Assembly (NCBI GenBank): GCA_040755155.1
Contig: JBFMBP010000104.1
Span: 1-63,979, forward strand
Length of the DNA: 63,979 bases
Source: Candidatus Omnitrophota bacterium
GTDB lineage: Bacteria; Hinthialibacterota; Hinthialibacteria; Hinthialibacterales; Hinthialibacteraceae
Reading direction: 5' to 3'
In this document: piece by piece, positions 25,029 to 34,902 of the stretch
Numbering within the stretch: the stretch's first letter is position 1
Layout: each line of letters starts with the position of its first letter
The notes under the pieces: generated by a model
Told to the model about the DNA's origin: nothing
Database searches by the model: none
What the model saw: the letters and a program-made list of their open reading frames with translations, nothing else
Position numbers and translations under genes: made by a program

Positions 25029-26543
25029 ATGGGGGTAAAAACGGAGTGTTGTTACGCCGATTGCGGCGATAGCGATCGGCTATTGGAGCGGCCGGACGGC
25101 GTACAGGCAGGGAATATTATGCCTTGCGGATGCGGGAAAAACCGGTTAGTTCAATGGCGAGAGAGCGATGGAGAACTGCTCCCAGCCATTCCCGGACAAC
25201 GCTTCGACGCCATCAGCGGAAAAAGGCTCGGCGCCGAAACCCCGCGCCTAGCTCAATTCCAAGGCGAAGCGCGAGGCGGCGCAGGCTTATGGGACAGCCG
25301 CCCAGCGATGGCTCCCACCGCCGATTTTGTCCCATCTCCCTTCCCTGCTCCCAATTATCCTTCCTATCGCATCAACCGCGTCCCGTCTCCCATCGCGGCG
25401 GGCGGGCATCTGATTCACCGCAGTTTAACGGCGGACCGTTGGTATTTCTGGTCGTTGGCAATGGGGAATATGGAATTGGAGATTGTGGGAGGCGAGGAGT
25501 TGGGACTCTCCGCCGCGCCCATCGGGGACGAATGCGGAGTCGCCTTTTTAGCGAATGCGGAACAATTGCATTATTACCGGCTGCTGCCGGAATTGGATCC
25601 TAACCCCGAAATCGTCGTCCTTCCCAGCCCCGCATGTCCCAACGGTGCGCCCTTGGCCGCCGTCCGCAGCCAGAAAAGCGCCAACGAGCATGAAATCCAG
25701 CGCATTTTCATCGCTTCCGAAGCGGGATTGTTAAGCATCGACGGCAATCAACGCACCGCGCCAGGCCTGCCCGCCCGCGCGGAAGAATGGGGGCGATGGC
25801 AAGGGGACGCGCGCGGCTTTTGGACGCCGGTTTTTTTCGCCAACCGCAATGGCAACGGCCGCCATGCTGTGATCGCAACCCATACCGGCGGTTGGGCTTA
25901 TATCTATTGGCTTGACGAGAACTTGAACTTGGCGGGAGAGGATCGCGTCCGTTTTGCAGAAGGCGAAGGCGTACGGCTGCTGGCGCCCGCTGTCACGGCG
26001 GATGGGCTGTGGCTGGCCGACTTGGGCCAAGAAACGCCGCGCATCGCGCTGATTGAAACCAGCGCCGAACTATTGCAACCGCCCTCCTGGCATAAAGTTC
26101 CTTGGCTTTCTCAATGCTTCGATGACGATTGGGAAGCCTGGGCGTGGACGCCGATCGCGGCGGGAAAGGGAATCGCCAAGACGAAAGGCTTAAACTCATA
26201 CTTTCCAGTCAAGGTTGTCTATATTGGAACCACGGGGATGGTCATTATCGATAAAAACCGCTTGAACCTGGATCGCATCAACGTTCATTCCATCCTAAAG
26301 CCAGTGAAATATCCTCAAGGATTCAAAACCTGTCCCGCCTTGGTTCTCGCGCAAGGAGACAAGCTGTTTATGACCGACGCCGGAACAGGACGCATGGCGG
26401 TTTATCGCATGAACGGCAAACGCTGGATCGAATATGAAGTACTAAATCCGTCCATCTTGAGAGATTTGGCGGGAGGGCCGATCTGGATGGGAGACGATTT
26501 GATATGGCCAACCTATCACGGTTTGCATAGATTGAAGATTTGA
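25029..26543 (+). CDS. Zinc-ribbon beta-rich protein, first gene of tubulin/Hsp70 operon
   Basis: 504 residues, not assigned to a family. The first 40 contain cysteines in ribbon-like spacing (C7, C8, C12, then CGCGKN at 33-36), and the rest is Trp/Gly-rich and probably beta-stranded with repeated blocks such as WYFWSLAMG, GLWLADLGQ, KVVYIGTTGMVIID and GLHRLKI, compatible with a propeller. There is no signal peptide, so it is likely cytoplasmic. The Hsp70-like protein four genes downstream also begins with a short cysteine ribbon, which suggests a shared docking feature. The next gene begins 18 bases after the stop. The ribosome binding site is weak, so the start is moderately sure. It may be a substrate or adaptor of the machine. 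Confidence 0.7.
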   Translation: MGVKTECCYADCGDSDRLLERPDGVQAGNIMPCGCGKNRLVQWRESDGELLPAIPGQRFDAISGKRLGAETPRLAQFQGEARGGAGLWDSRPAMAPTADFVPSPFPAPNYPSYRINRVPSPIAAGGHLIHRSLTADRWYFWSLAMGNMELEIVGGEELGLSAAPIGDECGVAFLANAEQLHYYRLLPELDPNPEIVVLPSPACPNGAPLAAVRSQKSANEHEIQRIFIASEAGLLSIDGNQRTAPGLPARAEEWGRWQGDARGFWTPVFFANRNGNGRHAVIATHTGGWAYIYWLDENLNLAGEDRVRFAEGEGVRLLAPAVTADGLWLADLGQETPRIALIETSAELLQPPSWHKVPWLSQCFDDDWEAWAWTPIAAGKGIAKTKGLNSYFPVKVVYIGTTGMVIIDKNRLNLDRINVHSILKPVKYPQGFKTCPALVLAQGDKLFMTDAGTGRMAVYRMNGKRWIEYEVLNPSILRDLAGGPIWMGDDLIWPTYHGLHRLKI

Positions 26544-26561
26544 CCGTCAAAGGCGGGGATC

Positions 26562-28298
26562 ATGAACCAACGAATTTTATTGGGATTATTTCAAATCCGG
26601 TTTATTTATTTGCTTATCGGCTCTATCTTGCCGCTAAGCTTCTCATTGGAAGGAATCGCCAAAGCAGACGCTTATTCCCGCCGGGTCATCGTGCTTTGGG
26701 ACTGCTCGCAAAGCATGGTGAAGCGGCTGGATCAAGAGAGTTCGCCGCCGCAAACGGTATGGATGGCCGCCGACGAGGAACTGCTTCGCGTGCGTAATTA
26801 TGTAGCGGATATTTTGTTTCATGGATTGAAGCCGCCGCTCGACTCGCGCGACGCCGTGGATTGGTTTGCGCAACCCAATCAATACATCGAAGCCCTGGCG
26901 GGGCCGGACGCCCTGCTCTCCGTTTATCTATTTAACCATCAGCGCGAACGCAGCGCTCTAAAGTCCCTGCAATTGGAACCGGCAACGGATCGAGAAAAAG
27001 CCGTCATCGATTTTCTTCCCCGTCCTGACCATAACGAAGCGCTCTATCAAGGGCTGCATACCAACCTGATGCAGCCGTTCATCGACGCTATCGAGGATGC
27101 GCAAGCGCTGCCGTTCATGGCGCCGCATACGGACGACGTCTACGTGATCCTGGTCACGGATGAAGAATTGGATCCTTCGGATCCGAAGACGAACGACGTC
27201 TACCATCAACGATTTCAAAATATGAAGAAGCGGCGGCAGGATTTATTCACGCTGACGGTTTTCTGCACGCCCAGCCGCGCGAATTGGTACCATCGTATAT
27301 TGATAAAAACCTATCGGATTTGGGAAAAAGCCGTTCCCACGCCAACGCCGCCAGGACCTTCGCCTACTCCGCAACCCACCCAAACGCCGACGCCAATACC
27401 GCCGACATCGACGCCGACGCCCGTCAAACCAACAAATACGCCAACGCCGTATACGCTGGCCGTTGCGGCGGCGGAAGACGCAACGCTGCGCCTTCGCGGA
27501 GAAAAAATCGTTTCCTCTCCCCTCGGCGTCAGCGTCCTGAACAATCCTGCGCTGAAGGCTCCCTTGCCGAATATTCAATCCCAGCTGCTGGATGCTCAGG
27601 GACGGCCGATCTCCGAGGGAAGGATGGAATTCGGAAGAGCGTCCACGCTGCCCGCTTCGGGCGAATTGGTCTATAACGCCATAAAAGGAAAAGAATGGCC
27701 GGAGAAAGCGAATTTCATCCTTGCGGATAAAAACGGCGTTCGCGGCATCGAGCCGGAAGCCATCGCCGCACGATTGCGATCCGGCGATATTTCCAACTTG
27801 ATTCTCTTTCTTCTGTTAGGAGCGGGAGCGATCGGCTTCGTTTTATTCGTCTTGAAAATGCGGATGAGTCTGCCGCAGAAGATTCGAGCGCAATTTACGC
27901 TAAAATCGGACTCAGGAGAAATCCATAAACCTATTACCCTGACAATAAAAGCGGAGGAACCTTTCGTCATCGGCGAGGACATTGCCTTCCCCGGCGTAAA
28001 TTGCCGTCCCTTGACGGCGGTCTATACGCGAGGATTCTTGTCCGGCGCGCTAACGATCGCGGATGAAGACGCCCTAGCCCTCTCTGAGGAAGCGGATGAG
28101 GAAATAGCGCAAGCCATCGATGAAGCGCCGCCGGAGAAATGGTCGATATCCGTCCGGCCTGGACGGACAGAGCGCCAAACGATTCAATTGAGCCAAATGG
28201 AGCCGGGAACAAGGACATGGAATGTACTAGTGGAAATCAAATCCGAAGAACCGCCGATCGGCGCCGAAGAGAAAAATACGGAAGAACGCTTTGAATGA
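26562..28298 (+). CDS. Membrane-anchored vWA-domain protein
   Basis: 578 residues. A signal sequence (about 1-36, ending AKADA) precedes a von Willebrand A-like domain: MIDAS DCSQSM at 47-52 (Asp47, Ser49, Ser51) and VILVTDEELD near 200. A Pro/Thr-rich linker of TPTP repeats spans about 262-305. After a second small domain comes one membrane helix (LILFLLLGAGAIGFVLFVL, about 408-427), then a 145-residue beta-type tail that should be cytoplasmic. The vWA head would thus be outside, binding a ligand through a metal ion, and the tail could reach the cytoplasmic tubulin-like or Hsp70-like proteins. vWA proteins linked to tubulin-family genes are known from comparative genomics; the transducing role here is inference. 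Confidence 0.75.
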   Translation: MNQRILLGLFQIRFIYLLIGSILPLSFSLEGIAKADAYSRRVIVLWDCSQSMVKRLDQESSPPQTVWMAADEELLRVRNYVADILFHGLKPPLDSRDAVDWFAQPNQYIEALAGPDALLSVYLFNHQRERSALKSLQLEPATDREKAVIDFLPRPDHNEALYQGLHTNLMQPFIDAIEDAQALPFMAPHTDDVYVILVTDEELDPSDPKTNDVYHQRFQNMKKRRQDLFTLTVFCTPSRANWYHRILIKTYRIWEKAVPTPTPPGPSPTPQPTQTPTPIPPTSTPTPVKPTNTPTPYTLAVAAAEDATLRLRGEKIVSSPLGVSVLNNPALKAPLPNIQSQLLDAQGRPISEGRMEFGRASTLPASGELVYNAIKGKEWPEKANFILADKNGVRGIEPEAIAARLRSGDISNLILFLLLGAGAIGFVLFVLKMRMSLPQKIRAQFTLKSDSGEIHKPITLTIKAEEPFVIGEDIAFPGVNCRPLTAVYTRGFLSGALTIADEDALALSEEADEEIAQAIDEAPPEKWSISVRPGRTERQTIQLSQMEPGTRTWNVLVEIKSEEPPIGAEEKNTEERFE

Positions 28299-28314
28299 AG
28301 CGAAGGGGGAAAAA

Positions 28315-28686
28315 ATGGAAGATATTCTCAATCGGATTCATTGGACTAGCGCGCTGGCATGGATGCTCGGAGGATTCGCCGCCGCTTTCCTTTTGCTGGA
28401 ATTAATCCTGCCGCGCGGGCGTCCGGGAAGGAAGGGAACGCCGGAATCGCGCATTTATCTATGGACGATCGCCGTTATTGGCCTGCATATCGCCGCCGGT
28501 CTCATCGCGGGCGGCATGGAATACGCCCGCTGGTACGAAGGCCGAGGCCCGATGGAGCGCTTTTGGGATTGGTGGCCGACGGGATCGATCTATGTATGTT
28601 TCCTGTTGGTTGACTTGATCCTGCTGCAACTCGTTTTTATGCCAGCCTACCGCCGATACCGCACGCCCGCGGAGCGGCCAAGATAA
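28315..28686 (+). CDS. Small membrane protein with three helices
   Basis: 123 residues with three predicted membrane helices (about 12-32, 47-67 and 90-112), a basic loop LPRGRPGRKGTPESR, and a WYEGRGPMERFWDWWP segment between helices two and three. No family recognised. The ATG at 28315 follows GAAGGGGG; an in-frame ATG at 28291 would overlap the vWA gene. It sits between the vWA and tubulin-like genes with tight spacing, so it is probably a membrane partner of both. Confidence 0.65.
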   Translation: MEDILNRIHWTSALAWMLGGFAAAFLLLELILPRGRPGRKGTPESRIYLWTIAVIGLHIAAGLIAGGMEYARWYEGRGPMERFWDWWPTGSIYVCFLLVDLILLQLVFMPAYRRYRTPAERPR

Positions 28687-28699
28687 GGAGAATGCGGCC

Positions 28700-31600
28700 A
28701 TGGTGATGCCAACGGTCTTTATTGGAATCGGCACTTCGGGGACGGAGATCATTCAAGGCGTGCGGCGGCTGCTTTACGAAGAATACGGCAAGCCCGGCCT
28801 GCCCTGCATCCGCTTCGTCAGCATGGAAACGCTTACGAACCAGCCATCCTCCGCCATGGAAGTCTATGTGCGGGACGAGGACAAAGCCTGGCAGCGGCTG
28901 CAAATTCTCCCTCTTTCGGTAACTTGGGAGCGGTTGAAGCAATTGCGAAACAAGTTGGATCCGGGTAATCCGGAATATCATCCCGGCTGGGCGGAATGGA
29001 TCGATCCCTCCGTCACGGCGGGAGCGGCATTCACCACAGGCGCCAAGGGCTGGCGCATGGCGGGGCGGTTTTGTTTATGGGCCAATTGGAACGCCGTCTA
29101 TAGCGGACTGATCGAAGCGTTTCAAAGCGTCATTCAGGGACGAGACGAATCCATCGCCCTGCTGGAAAAACATTACGATGCGAAAGGCGCGGCGCGTCCG
29201 GAAGGGGATATCGTGGAACCGGCGCTGCGGATTTATATATGCGGCTCGCTGTGCGGCGGAACCTGTTCGGGGACGATGTGGGAAGTAGGCTTTATGGCGC
29301 AGGAAGCGCTGGCGGACGCCGCCGTAGGCTTCGATCCCGACATTCACGGAATCTTCACCGTCGTAGACCGCAAGACGGCTAACAGCAAGAAGAAATCGGA
29401 TGTTGTTTGCTCCATGAACTGTTGGGCTTCGCTGTTGGAATACGACTTCTGGGCCAGTGGGGATCATCCCTATCAAATTTCCCATCCCGCCGACGCCAAC
29501 AGCCTATTTCCCAACGTGCCCAACGATTTCGGCCCCTTCCAATGCTTCAGCATCGTGTCCACTTCCAACGACAGCGGATTTCAACCCGCCGCCTGGTCAG
29601 GACAGGAATACGACCTGGCCCCCTTGCACGCTTCCATCTCCACCAGCCTCTATCTCGATCTGGTGAAGGAGGTGCGGGCGCAAAAGGACGGAGACCGCGC
29701 TCAATACGAAATTACGGAAGAGATAGGGAAGAAATCGCCGAATGGGCTGTATTGCCAACGGATTCAATCCTTCGGCCTATCCGGCTTCTATTATCCCAAA
29801 TTCGCCATCGCTTCGGCGGCGGCCTGCCAATTGGCGAAAGAGTTGGTGGAGCAATGGACCGCCGACGGAAACAAGAATCGCGCCCAGCAATTCGCGCATG
29901 ACGATTGGAACGAAATCTATCAAACCATCCGCGTTCAACTATTGCAGATATCCGGCATGAATTTTTTGGAATATATGCAAGAGCGGCTGCGCACAGAATT
30001 GGAGCCGTTCGAATCGGAGCCTTTACCCGCTTTGTTGTATCATTTAAAAAATAAAACCACGATTCCTATCTTGCCAGGAAAGCCTTTGTTGGCGGAAGCG
30101 TTGCAGCCGAAAGAGGCCGTTTACCGCCATTTTCACCAGGAAGCCCATCGCCTCTCCAACCTCCTCATCGCGGAAATCCAAAAGAGAACCGAACGGCGCA
30201 TCAACGATATCCGCACCGGCGGCTGTACGAATATGGACGAAGCCGTCAAATACTTGGAAGAACTGCCCAAGCGAATGCAGGAGACCATCGCCGGACTGCC
30301 CGTTGAAACCGATTTGAAGCTTTTCGCCATTCCCTGGCCTTCGCTGAAGAATCTATCGTTGCGATTCAAAGAGATCGGCCAAGATTGGTGGCTGAAAATC
30401 ACTTTCTCCTGCAAACCCATTCAAAAATATTACCTGCAAAAAGCCATGCAGGACATTACGGTCAAAGTGCAAGAAACCATCGAGCGAATCGCCGACGCCG
30501 TTATGCGCCGCATCTGCGAAGAAGCGATGAAAACGTTAAGCGGCGAAATCGCCGCCGGGGAATTTCAATCTTCCTCCATTTACGACAACGTACGGGAGCA
30601 GTTGAACCGTTTGAAAAACCGCGTGGCGCCCGCCCTCAATCGGCGTTGGGAGGATATGACGAAGGAATGGGCCAGCGGCAGCCTGCGCATGGTATCAGCG
30701 CGCGATTCCATCGCCAAGGATGCGGAAGCGTTGGTCAACGCCGTCAAAAACCGGCTGCGCAACTCGGACGTCTATCCCAACTTGCTGACGGACGGCGAGC
30801 AATCCATCGGCTTCTATCATTTCCTCCGCATGGAGCCGGAAGAGATCGAACAAAAACTCTTGAAGTTCTATCAACCGGAATGCTGGCGGGCGGCGGAATC
30901 GGTCAATATCATCCGGCAATTGAATACGGACCGCTTTTCCAAGCAAGCCATATTGGAATTGGCGCGCGGCTCGATTCCCTGGCTGCAATTCGCGGGAGGC
31001 GCCGTTCCCAACAAAGGCTGCGACGAGCCGGACATCATCATTGGCCCCAAAGGCTCGGATGCCCGCCTGCAAGAAATCGCAACCAGCCTGCGGACGCTGG
31101 ACGAAAAGATGCCTTTCTTCCGTCCCGTTACGGGCATCCTCGACAATATGGTCGTCTTCTACGACGAAGCGGCGGCGCTGTCGCTGGAAGATTGGCAATT
31201 GGAGCCCATTCTCGACAATCTACTGAAGCACGGCGGGCGGACGGAAGCGAAGGAGAGCGCTCCATCGCCCTACAACAATCACTACACGCATAAACTGGGC
31301 GCCTTGCGCTATCATCCCAAGCTGCGGAAGCTGATCGACGATTTGCGCTTTTGGATCGAGGCCGTGGAATTGTTCGCCGAGCATTTGCTGTCGCTGGATT
31401 TTCTGCGCGTGGATGCGGAAGCGAATACGATCTATTACCTCTACGTAACGCGCTTTGGAGCGCGCGACAAAATCGACCTGCGCTCCAAAATCGAAATCGC
31501 CCAATTCGCCGCCGTGGACGATGGCGAAGCGGCGCTGCAATTTATCGAACGCATCATGTCGGCGCTGGATGATCTGGGATTCGAGAACGTGCGCGATATC

Positions 31601-31714
31601 GCCAACGAGATTTGGGAACAAGAAGAAGATCGAAACAAACAGAAACGCATCAAAGAAATCGCCGAACGCCTGATCCAAGAATTATTCATGGAAGAGATGC
31701 GGCGGCAGAAATAA
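28700..31714 (+). CDS. Large tubulin-like GTPase (Tubulin_2-type family)
   Basis: 1004 residues. The N-terminus VFIGIGTSGTEIIQGVRR is a Rossmann-type nucleotide loop as in FtsZ/tubulin proteins, and near 178-192 IYICGSLCGGTCSGTM has the position and form of the tubulin signature GGGTG[ST]G, with the central G changed to C. It is followed by a helix and the segment GIFTVVDRK. This matches the prokaryotic tubulin-like family seen as long proteins with a C-terminal extension. Residues about 400-1004 are mostly helical with long charged stretches, including possible coiled coil. AAGGAG precedes the ATG. It lies between membrane vWA genes and an Hsp70-like gene, and could polymerise or act as a GTP switch at the membrane. 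Family call is moderately sure, polymerisation is inference. Confidence 0.7.
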   Translation: MVMPTVFIGIGTSGTEIIQGVRRLLYEEYGKPGLPCIRFVSMETLTNQPSSAMEVYVRDEDKAWQRLQILPLSVTWERLKQLRNKLDPGNPEYHPGWAEWIDPSVTAGAAFTTGAKGWRMAGRFCLWANWNAVYSGLIEAFQSVIQGRDESIALLEKHYDAKGAARPEGDIVEPALRIYICGSLCGGTCSGTMWEVGFMAQEALADAAVGFDPDIHGIFTVVDRKTANSKKKSDVVCSMNCWASLLEYDFWASGDHPYQISHPADANSLFPNVPNDFGPFQCFSIVSTSNDSGFQPAAWSGQEYDLAPLHASISTSLYLDLVKEVRAQKDGDRAQYEITEEIGKKSPNGLYCQRIQSFGLSGFYYPKFAIASAAACQLAKELVEQWTADGNKNRAQQFAHDDWNEIYQTIRVQLLQISGMNFLEYMQERLRTELEPFESEPLPALLYHLKNKTTIPILPGKPLLAEALQPKEAVYRHFHQEAHRLSNLLIAEIQKRTERRINDIRTGGCTNMDEAVKYLEELPKRMQETIAGLPVETDLKLFAIPWPSLKNLSLRFKEIGQDWWLKITFSCKPIQKYYLQKAMQDITVKVQETIERIADAVMRRICEEAMKTLSGEIAAGEFQSSSIYDNVREQLNRLKNRVAPALNRRWEDMTKEWASGSLRMVSARDSIAKDAEALVNAVKNRLRNSDVYPNLLTDGEQSIGFYHFLRMEPEEIEQKLLKFYQPECWRAAESVNIIRQLNTDRFSKQAILELARGSIPWLQFAGGAVPNKGCDEPDIIIGPKGSDARLQEIATSLRTLDEKMPFFRPVTGILDNMVVFYDEAAALSLEDWQLEPILDNLLKHGGRTEAKESAPSPYNNHYTHKLGALRYHPKLRKLIDDLRFWIEAVELFAEHLLSLDFLRVDAEANTIYYLYVTRFGARDKIDLRSKIEIAQFAAVDDGEAALQFIERIMSALDDLGFENVRDIANEIWEQEEDRNKQKRIKEIAERLIQELFMEEMRRQK

Positions 31715-31723
31715 TGCGCATTT

Positions 31724-31756
31724 GTAGGGTGGGCTCAAAGCGAAGCGTAGCCCACC
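31724..31756. repeat. REP-like hairpin, family 1, copy 3
   Basis: Arms GGTGGGCT / AGCCCACC in the 65-base gap between the tubulin-like and Hsp70-like genes, nine bases after the stop codon. Being inside an operon, it could tune the mRNA level of the two genes differently. Confidence 0.75.
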
Positions 31757-31779
31757 ATCAAGGCTAATGCTGGAGAATC

Positions 31780-34700
31780 ATGAACGAGCGCCGTCTGGAA
31801 CGTTGTCCCTGCCTGATGGGGTGGCCGGTCGATCCGGAGAGGGACTATTACTGCGGCCATTGCGGGCGGCGGCTGCGTACGCTGGAGGCGGCGCCTCTGG
31901 AAAATGCGGAGCATCCCTGGATTCGCGGCAGCGAGACGCTGCGCGTTGACGTGCGTACGAAGAATACGGGGATCGTCCCTGCCGCCGTGCAGGGATTGGA
32001 ATGGGTTTCTCCCTCGCCGAGCGGAGAATGTACGGCGGCGCATCTCGATCCTCCCGCCGAACTGCAACCCGGCGAGGAAAAAATTCTGTCCTTCGCGATA
32101 CGAATACCGGAAAAGGCGCGCAAAACGCCATTGATCGCGCTGCGGCTGCAATCCCTCTCCCCAAGCGGAGAAAGCGGGGGATTTAAATGCGAATCCTTCG
32201 AGATGGCGCTGAAGCCGCCGCCCCGCCTCAAGATTCCCGGATTGAACGAGGCGAAAATTCTGACGGCGGAAAAATTGGAGGAGGGCGCATGGCTATCCAT
32301 CGCCGCCGCCGACCACGACATTCTGTTGGCGGAAGGGGCGCCGATCGTTCTGAAGGCGGTGGACGGCGGAGAGCCGGTTCCTTTCGACCGTCAGGCAATA
32401 TCCATAAGGATATTGCGCGCCAATCAACCCGCACGGCTCAAAGTATCCCAATTGGAGGCCTTATTCCCTGGCGAGACCAAGGAACGCGACGTTTATGTGG
32501 AGATTCAGGCTCAAGGCATCGCCGTTCCAATCAGGACGCCATATTTCACATTGAAACTACAAACGCCGGTGGATTTCGATCTGCAATTCGACGCGGCCAG
32601 CCGCGCTTCTTCGCGGGTTTTGAAAGGCAGCCAACGCTCTTTCGGCATCGCCCTGGTCAATCGCTCCAAACGCATCTTCGCCATCGAACGCATTGCGGCG
32701 GCGCTGCCGGAATCGCTGCAAGCGGCGGGATTGCGGGCGCATTTGAGTTTGGACCGACCCCCGCCCTTTTTTGTAGACAACAAAAGCAAGACCGAACAAA
32801 GTTCTCCCCTGGGAAAACTGATTGTCAACGCCGAACAGTGGACGGGTGATGGGATAAAAAGCGAAGCGCGGCTGGATGCGATTCTAGATACGGGCGCCGT
32901 GAAATCGTTCGTATTCCCTATCGAGATAACCGCCTCGTCGATCGAACACGAATCGCCATTAGGAATCGATTTCGGCAATACCAACTCCTCCGCCGCCGTC
33001 CTGAACGATCTCTTGATGCCGGAGATGGTTCCCTTGCCGCCCTTGATGAAGCGGCTCAGACCGAATCCGCATGTAATTCCTACCATCGTCCGTTACGCTC
33101 CGGCGGGAGAATACCGCAGCGAATGGGAAGCCAAAGCAGTAAAGGTGGAAGACGCCGGCGGCCCGGCGCACGACCGCTTCGAACAAGACCCATCGCTGGG
33201 AGGACGGACGGTTCATTTCTTCAAACCTCGGTTGGGTATGGGGAAAACGCATGCTTTCCCTTATATGCCGGAAGTCAAAAACAAAAGCTTAGATTCCGTA
33301 GCTGCCGATTATCTTCGCCGTCTGCTGCAGGCTATCGAAGAGGAGACGGGACGGCGCCATCGCCAAATCGTCCTCAGCCATCCCGTGCGGTTCTGGACGC
33401 GGCAGCGCGAGGCTTTGCGCTCAGCGCTGCTGGAAGCGGTGCTGGAACGGGGACAAGATCCGCAGGCGCGGACGATTCATTTCATCGACGAAGCGACGGC
33501 CGCCTTGCTGTACGATACGATGGCGAGAAGGCAGGAGAACGCGGCGAACGGAACAGCGCACGAAGTGGCGTTGGTCTTCGACTTCGGCGGGGGAACCATC
33601 GATATGACGTTGTGCGAGATCGTTCATGATCTGGAGAAGAACCAATGGACGATCCGGCATTTGGACTTCGATGGCACCAGCGATTTCGGGGGAGAACAAA
33701 TTACGGAAATGATCGCGGAGATGCTTTACGCTAGCGCCCGCGAAGCGGCCAATGGACGGATGACGGCGAACGCCGCTGCCTCTATTGAATCGTCGAAGAA
33801 TCGCCAAGAAAAAAATGGTTTAACAACGAACCGCGTCGAGACGCGATGGCTGCCTTCGCTTGACGGCGCCGAAGCAAGCGCTGCGAATCCGGAAAAACCG
33901 AATATTTCTTCAAAGCCGGATGCGAGTAAGGATGAAATTATCGTTCCTTTTGCGCGATGGGACGCTTATTATTCCCAATGGGGAGCCTTGACGCGCACGG
34001 CGATGGGCAATTACCAACGCCTTTATTACGACGCGGAAGATTTGAAAATATCGCTGTCGGAAAACGCTCCCTTCCAGGAAAGGCAATCTACCGTAATGAC
34101 GGTTCCCGCCGGCGATCCCGGCGCCGAGCCAGCGCCTATTTATTTCAACGTCATTCACTCCAAAGAAGAGCTGGAATGCGCCATTCATCGCTGTCTGGAC
34201 GGCCCCATGAAGATGGCGCAGGAAATGATTAAACGGCTGCATGAACGGGCGCAGCGGGAGGGCGATCCCTACCTCTCCTTGACCCGCGTGGTGATGACGG
34301 GGCAATCCAGCCGCATCAAGCTAATCCAGGATCGGCTGCGCGATGCGGTTAACGAAGCCAACCGGGGACGTCCAGTAGAGGTCAAGCCGTTGGAGATGAT
34401 TAAAGAAGCCGTAGCGATGGGCGCGGCGGTTTACGGGGCGTTGCGAGAATTGACCGACGTGGAAATTAACCGCGCCAGCCGCGTGTTTCTCTTTCTGCAA
34501 TCGTCGAGTTTGGGCATCGGCGCCAGCGCCTTCGTCCCTATCGTCAAGCGCCTCGATCCCCTGCCCGCAGAAATGCTATGCTCCCGCCATAGAGAAAGCG
34601 GAATCTATTTTCCTCTGCGATTAGGGCAACGTTTTAAAGTCATCGAATCTTTTGTGGATTTATCGAACCCCAAAGAAGTGGATCGCGCCGAAAAGGATAA

Positions 34701-34902
34701 GGATTACCGCATCCTGGCGGAGGTCGAAGTAACTCCGCCGGATTGGAGCGAAGAGCAAGTCAAGAACGCCATCCTGCGGTTTACCTTTTCCGAAGACGAA
34801 CAATTGAATGTAGAGATCATTCAGGAAGACGAGACGAACGGCGAAGAAGCGTATATCTTATGGCCGAAACGAATAGAGCCATGCGTCGACGCCATCATGT
34901 AG
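31780..34902 (+). CDS. Zinc-ribbon Hsp70/actin-fold ATPase
   Basis: 1040 residues. Residues 1-35 carry a short ribbon (CPC at 9-11, CGHC at 25-28). Residues about 45-385 are beta-rich, possibly Ig-like domains. From about 393 the actin/Hsp70 ATPase follows: phosphate-1 GIDFGNTNSSAAV, the segment HFIDEATAALLY, phosphate-2 VFDFGGGTIDMTL near 596, and adenosine-loop RVVMTGQSSRIKLI near 835. A low-complexity insertion (about 665-715) lies between. There is no classical substrate-binding domain; the tail is short and beta-like. It is therefore an Hsp70-like ATPase with its own N-terminal binding module. GGAG precedes the ATG. The stop TAG is part of a family 1 hairpin. It probably remodels partner proteins of the same operon, which is inference. 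Confidence 0.8.
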   Translation: MNERRLERCPCLMGWPVDPERDYYCGHCGRRLRTLEAAPLENAEHPWIRGSETLRVDVRTKNTGIVPAAVQGLEWVSPSPSGECTAAHLDPPAELQPGEEKILSFAIRIPEKARKTPLIALRLQSLSPSGESGGFKCESFEMALKPPPRLKIPGLNEAKILTAEKLEEGAWLSIAAADHDILLAEGAPIVLKAVDGGEPVPFDRQAISIRILRANQPARLKVSQLEALFPGETKERDVYVEIQAQGIAVPIRTPYFTLKLQTPVDFDLQFDAASRASSRVLKGSQRSFGIALVNRSKRIFAIERIAAALPESLQAAGLRAHLSLDRPPPFFVDNKSKTEQSSPLGKLIVNAEQWTGDGIKSEARLDAILDTGAVKSFVFPIEITASSIEHESPLGIDFGNTNSSAAVLNDLLMPEMVPLPPLMKRLRPNPHVIPTIVRYAPAGEYRSEWEAKAVKVEDAGGPAHDRFEQDPSLGGRTVHFFKPRLGMGKTHAFPYMPEVKNKSLDSVAADYLRRLLQAIEEETGRRHRQIVLSHPVRFWTRQREALRSALLEAVLERGQDPQARTIHFIDEATAALLYDTMARRQENAANGTAHEVALVFDFGGGTIDMTLCEIVHDLEKNQWTIRHLDFDGTSDFGGEQITEMIAEMLYASAREAANGRMTANAAASIESSKNRQEKNGLTTNRVETRWLPSLDGAEASAANPEKPNISSKPDASKDEIIVPFARWDAYYSQWGALTRTAMGNYQRLYYDAEDLKISLSENAPFQERQSTVMTVPAGDPGAEPAPIYFNVIHSKEELECAIHRCLDGPMKMAQEMIKRLHERAQREGDPYLSLTRVVMTGQSSRIKLIQDRLRDAVNEANRGRPVEVKPLEMIKEAVAMGAAVYGALRELTDVEINRASRVFLFLQSSSLGIGASAFVPIVKRLDPLPAEMLCSRHRESGIYFPLRLGQRFKVIESFVDLSNPKEVDRAEKDKDYRILAEVEVTPPDWSEEQVKNAILRFTFSEDEQLNVEIIQEDETNGEEAYILWPKRIEPCVDAIM

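Noticed and set aside
30385-31293. 302-codon plus-strand frame rich in Arg and His
   Set aside because: It lies in a second frame of the tubulin-like gene and has the Arg/His-rich composition of a shadow frame.
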